Below, piece after piece: positions 18,482 to 20,708 of a stretch of 20,708 nucleotides of DNA (positions within the stretch are counted from its first letter, which is position 1; each line of letters begins with the position of its first letter). The notes below the pieces were generated by a model. It made no database searches, was not told the origin of the DNA, and worked only from the letters and a program-made list of their open reading frames with translations. Origin of the DNA: Guillardia theta CCMP2712 (taxonomy: Eukaryota; Cryptophyceae; Pyrenomonadales; Geminigeraceae). The translations under genes and the position numbers were made by a program. The stretch is from NCBI RefSeq assembly GCF_000315625.1, contig NW_005434508.1:89653-110360 (forward strand), in the 5' to 3' direction.

Positions 18482-18489
18482 CTTGTCGA

Positions 18490-19519
18490 TTGATTGAAGA
18501 AGTGGCTTGAGACCGAAGAGAGAAGCTTGAGCAGCCAACTGTTTGTTGGATTATTTCAGGTATAGTCAATTCTGTCTATTGTAGAGATTTTGAGACTGTG
18601 TTGCTGATCAATCTTGATTGAGCTAGTTACATTAGGTTATTCCAGCCTGGGTAGGAGCCGAGGGATCATGCGAGAGAGCAGGCGATGAACGTGTCGGCTT
18701 GTTACAGAAAGGGTAACAGGGATCAGGACAAAGAGCAGTAGCGCAAGGCTCCTGTGAGGAGGACGGCAAGACTCATGCGAGAGCGATACTGCAAAGGCGG
18801 CCCGACCGTTGGCTGGTGGCCCCTGTGGCAGCCGTGCTTCTGCTCTGCTCTCTGCTCTGGTGTACCAACCCGAGTGCCCCCCGGCCTCTGTCTTCGAGCG
18901 CCGCAGCAGTGCTGCTGTCTGACTTCTCTAGCTGGCTCGAAGTTGTCGCCATGGCTGCATGCACTGGGGCCCTGTCCCCCCTTGGGTTTGAAGGGTTGCC
19001 CGAGGAGGTGAGTGGAGGGGTACTATTTGAGGGATAAGGAGGGGTAGTAGTCGGAAACGGTTTCAGTCAAACCTTTTGTTGGGAAGGAAGGGGGGTGTAG
19101 AGGCTCTGGTAACTTATGACGGGAAAGGGGTGGGTGGACAAGGTTTATATGGGGGGTAGTCGAGCAAGGGAAAGTGAAGAGTGATGTGGGTCAAATGAGA
19201 GAAGAGGATCAGTCATGGCAGCAGTCATGGTGGAAGTAGGGAAAGAGGGAGGAGAGATGGATAGAGGAGAGGAGGAGGGAAAGAGAGATCACAGCAAGAA
19301 ATGAAGAAAGACAGAAAGAGAGAGAATTATGAAAGAAAATGAAGAGATTGAATGAAGGGGGAGAGAAGCAGATAGTGTTTGCTGCAGGATGATTTCATTG
19401 ATTGCGAGCAAGATCTCTGACAAGATTGAAGCATTTACAGGAAACAAGATTGCACATATGAGGGAAGTTCTTTGAGGGGGAATTCTTGAGTGACAAAACA
19501 AGATACTGACTGAAAGAAA
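18490..19519. other. Intergenic; one weak open frame, then G-rich and purine-rich DNA
   Basis: A plus-strand frame is open from 18717 to 19037 and contains a hydrophobic run (VAPVAAVLLLCSLLW) and SDFSSWLEVVAMAACTG. It ends at a good donor-like GAGGAG|GTGAGT near 19008. It lacks an N-terminal ATG, so it would need to be an internal exon; unsupported otherwise. From 19010 to 19160 a GGGGTAG/GGGGTGGG module follows. Purine-rich GGAGA/GAAAGA sequence then runs to about 19360, with ordinary sequence up to the channel-gene start codon at 19520. Confidence 0.35.
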
Positions 19520-20708
19520 ATGGCTGCATCAGTACCAGTGATTAAAGCAAACCAACAACAATCATCAATGAGAAACGTATCAAAACCATCCCCAGAGATT
19601 CGCTCTCTCGCAAATCTGCAGCATGACAAGACATTCAAACTAGCAGAATGCGGCAAGCAGCTTCGATCTGGCATCCTCGAGAAGAAGATCGCTGGTACAG
19701 TCGTCACATGGAAGACACAAGGCGTCGTCCTCACCGACCGCATGATCTGCTTCCTCAACGACGATGGCGTCATCGAGGACGACGAGACCGTGATCGACTA
19801 CATCCCGCTGCATGAGGTGGTGCAGCTGATGATGGAGGGGGAGAACAAGAGCGAGCGCGAGGAGAAGCTTTGCCTCATCATCCGCACGGTAGAGGGAGGA
19901 CACAACTCCGGGCGTACGTACGTGTATCGGATGAAGACGGAGGCGGAGTGCCTGGAATGGCACAAGGACATGTCGACGGGGCTGAAGCTGGCGATGAAGG
20001 CGAAGCGGCAAGAGCAAGAGCTGCAAGAGATCGGGGACAGCAAGTATCTGTGGCTGCGCTTCAAGGCGAAGAAGCTGATCAAGGCGCGGACAACACACAT
20101 AGGTAAGCAGTGAGGAGGATGGAAGGAGGCAGGAGGAGAAGAAGCAGGACTGGTAGGGAGGGGAAGAGCAGGACAAGCGAGGGAAGGAGGAAGGAGTGTT
20201 GAGATGTGGTTGCATGTCGTGCTTGATGACATTCGGCAGACACGTCGGTACTGACGGGTGCGTGCAGTGATGTCAGTGCTGATCTTCATCAACTTCTTCG
20301 TGGATGTGTACGAGGCCGAGGAGCTACCATCCGTCTCGTCTCTAGAGGGATGGATAGTCCGACTGGTCGGTATCGTCGTTACAGCTTTCTTCACAGTAGA
20401 GGTGTCGGTAGCAGCGTTCGCCATGTCCGAGAACCACTTCAAGCCCTTCTACTCAGACCCCTGGAACATCATGGACCTCATGGTCGTCGTTGTCTCACTC
20501 GTAGTCACTCCCTTCGAGACAGACCCGCAGCTGAAGGTGTTGGGGCTTGTGCGGATCTTCAGGTCAGGAGGAAGGAGGAGGGAGGGGCGAGGCTGGTGAG
20601 GAGACGGGAGGCTGACAGGGAGGTACAGGGTAGCGCTTGTGTTCCGACAGGTGAAGAGCTTGAACAGAATCATCACGGCGCTCGGGAGGGCGGTGGTGCC
20701 GCTGATGA
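19520..20708 (+). CDS. PH-domain voltage-gated ion channel-like protein, right copy (3' end outside window)
   Basis: Exon 1 19520-20102, intron 20103-20267 (165 bp, phase 1), exon 2 20268-20562, intron 20563-20628 (66 bp, phase 2), exon 3 from 20629 off the edge. The N-terminal ~42 residues (polar, Ser/Asn/Gln-rich) are unrelated to the left copy. From ECGKQLRSG on, the PH domain (~43-160) is almost identical. S1-S3-like segments follow in exon 2; S1 and the S1-S2 loop differ (EELPSVSSLEGW against ESLPEASSSDGL), the rest is near-identical. S4 reads VRIFR, VALVFRQ, VKSLNR, one more arginine than the left copy (KSSHT). The acceptor at 20628 was chosen because the later one at 20649 would create an immediate stop. 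Inferred to be a membrane cation channel. Confidence 0.83.
19645..20708. repeat. Right arm of long inverted repeat
   Basis: Inverted partner of 1-1113. The homology continues up to the last base, so the true arm length is not visible here. Confidence 0.9.

Larger units (their letters stand above)
17353..18489 (+). repeat. Right arm of inner inverted duplication (interrupted)
   Basis: Inverted counterpart of 15879-16952. Compared with the left arm it is broken after the first codons (17545), followed by ~170 bp of repeated promoter fragments, then the gene restarts at 17723. It also carries deletions in intron 1/exon 2 and in exon 3. Confidence 0.88.

Noticed and set aside
1-20708. Integrated virus or large mobile element bounded by the inverted repeats
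   Set aside because: No polymerase, integrase, transposase, capsid or packaging gene is visible; the repeat arms are themselves parts of a cellular channel gene with introns.

Overview
The window is nuclear DNA of a eukaryotic microalga or other protist. Genes lie on both strands and are split by very short spliceosomal introns (mostly 41-66 bp, GT-AG with a few apparent GC-AG). Codons are rich in G/C at the third position, and the gaps hold purine/pyrimidine tracts and microsatellites. This resembles a secondary-plastid alga such as a cryptophyte (Guillardia-like), but that placement is an inference; no rRNA or organelle marker is present. I see no tRNA, rRNA, CRISPR array or bacterial operon.

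Layout from left to right. (1) 1-1334, minus: 5' part of a PH-domain / voltage-gated-channel-like gene running off the left edge. (2) About 1.25 kb of C-rich and GC-rich intergenic DNA. (3) 2596-5251, plus: a three-exon O-GlcNAc transferase (TPRs plus GT41 catalytic domain) with an N-terminal signal-peptide-like segment. (4) 5285-6803, minus: an ankyrin-repeat protein, tail to tail with the previous gene (33 bp apart). (5) 7297-8047, plus: a three-exon SNARE-associated/VTT (TVP38/TMEM64, DedA-like) membrane protein. (6) 8823-10151, minus: two direct copies of a small two-exon gene with a mitochondrial-presequence-like N-terminus, inside a ~500 bp direct duplication (offset 995 bp). (7) 11281-13551, minus: a multi-exon protein with a disordered N-terminal part and a C-terminal PH domain, with an apparent one-base frameshift at the end of the PH domain. 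(8) ~1.9 kb of largely gene-free DNA. (9) 15879-18489: an inverted duplication carrying two divergently transcribed copies of a small secreted, cysteine-rich, probably GPI-anchored protein. Between the arms are a 142-bp element with perfect 20-bp terminal inverted repeats and a stack of duplicated promoter fragments. (10) 19520-20708, plus: a second PH/channel gene running off the right edge.

The two edge genes are inverted copies of one another. Base 1113 leftward matches base 19645 rightward, so the window is framed by a long inverted repeat with ~18.5 kb between the arms. The duplicated sequence begins abruptly inside exon 1, so the two proteins have unrelated N-termini. Identity is patchy: intron 2 is identical while intron 1 does not align, which points to gene conversion. 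With the inner inverted repeat and the direct duplication, the locus is an unusually rearranged segment with three separate duplications in 20 kb. The unique genes between the repeats (OGT, ankyrin, VTT, PH) have no evident shared pathway.
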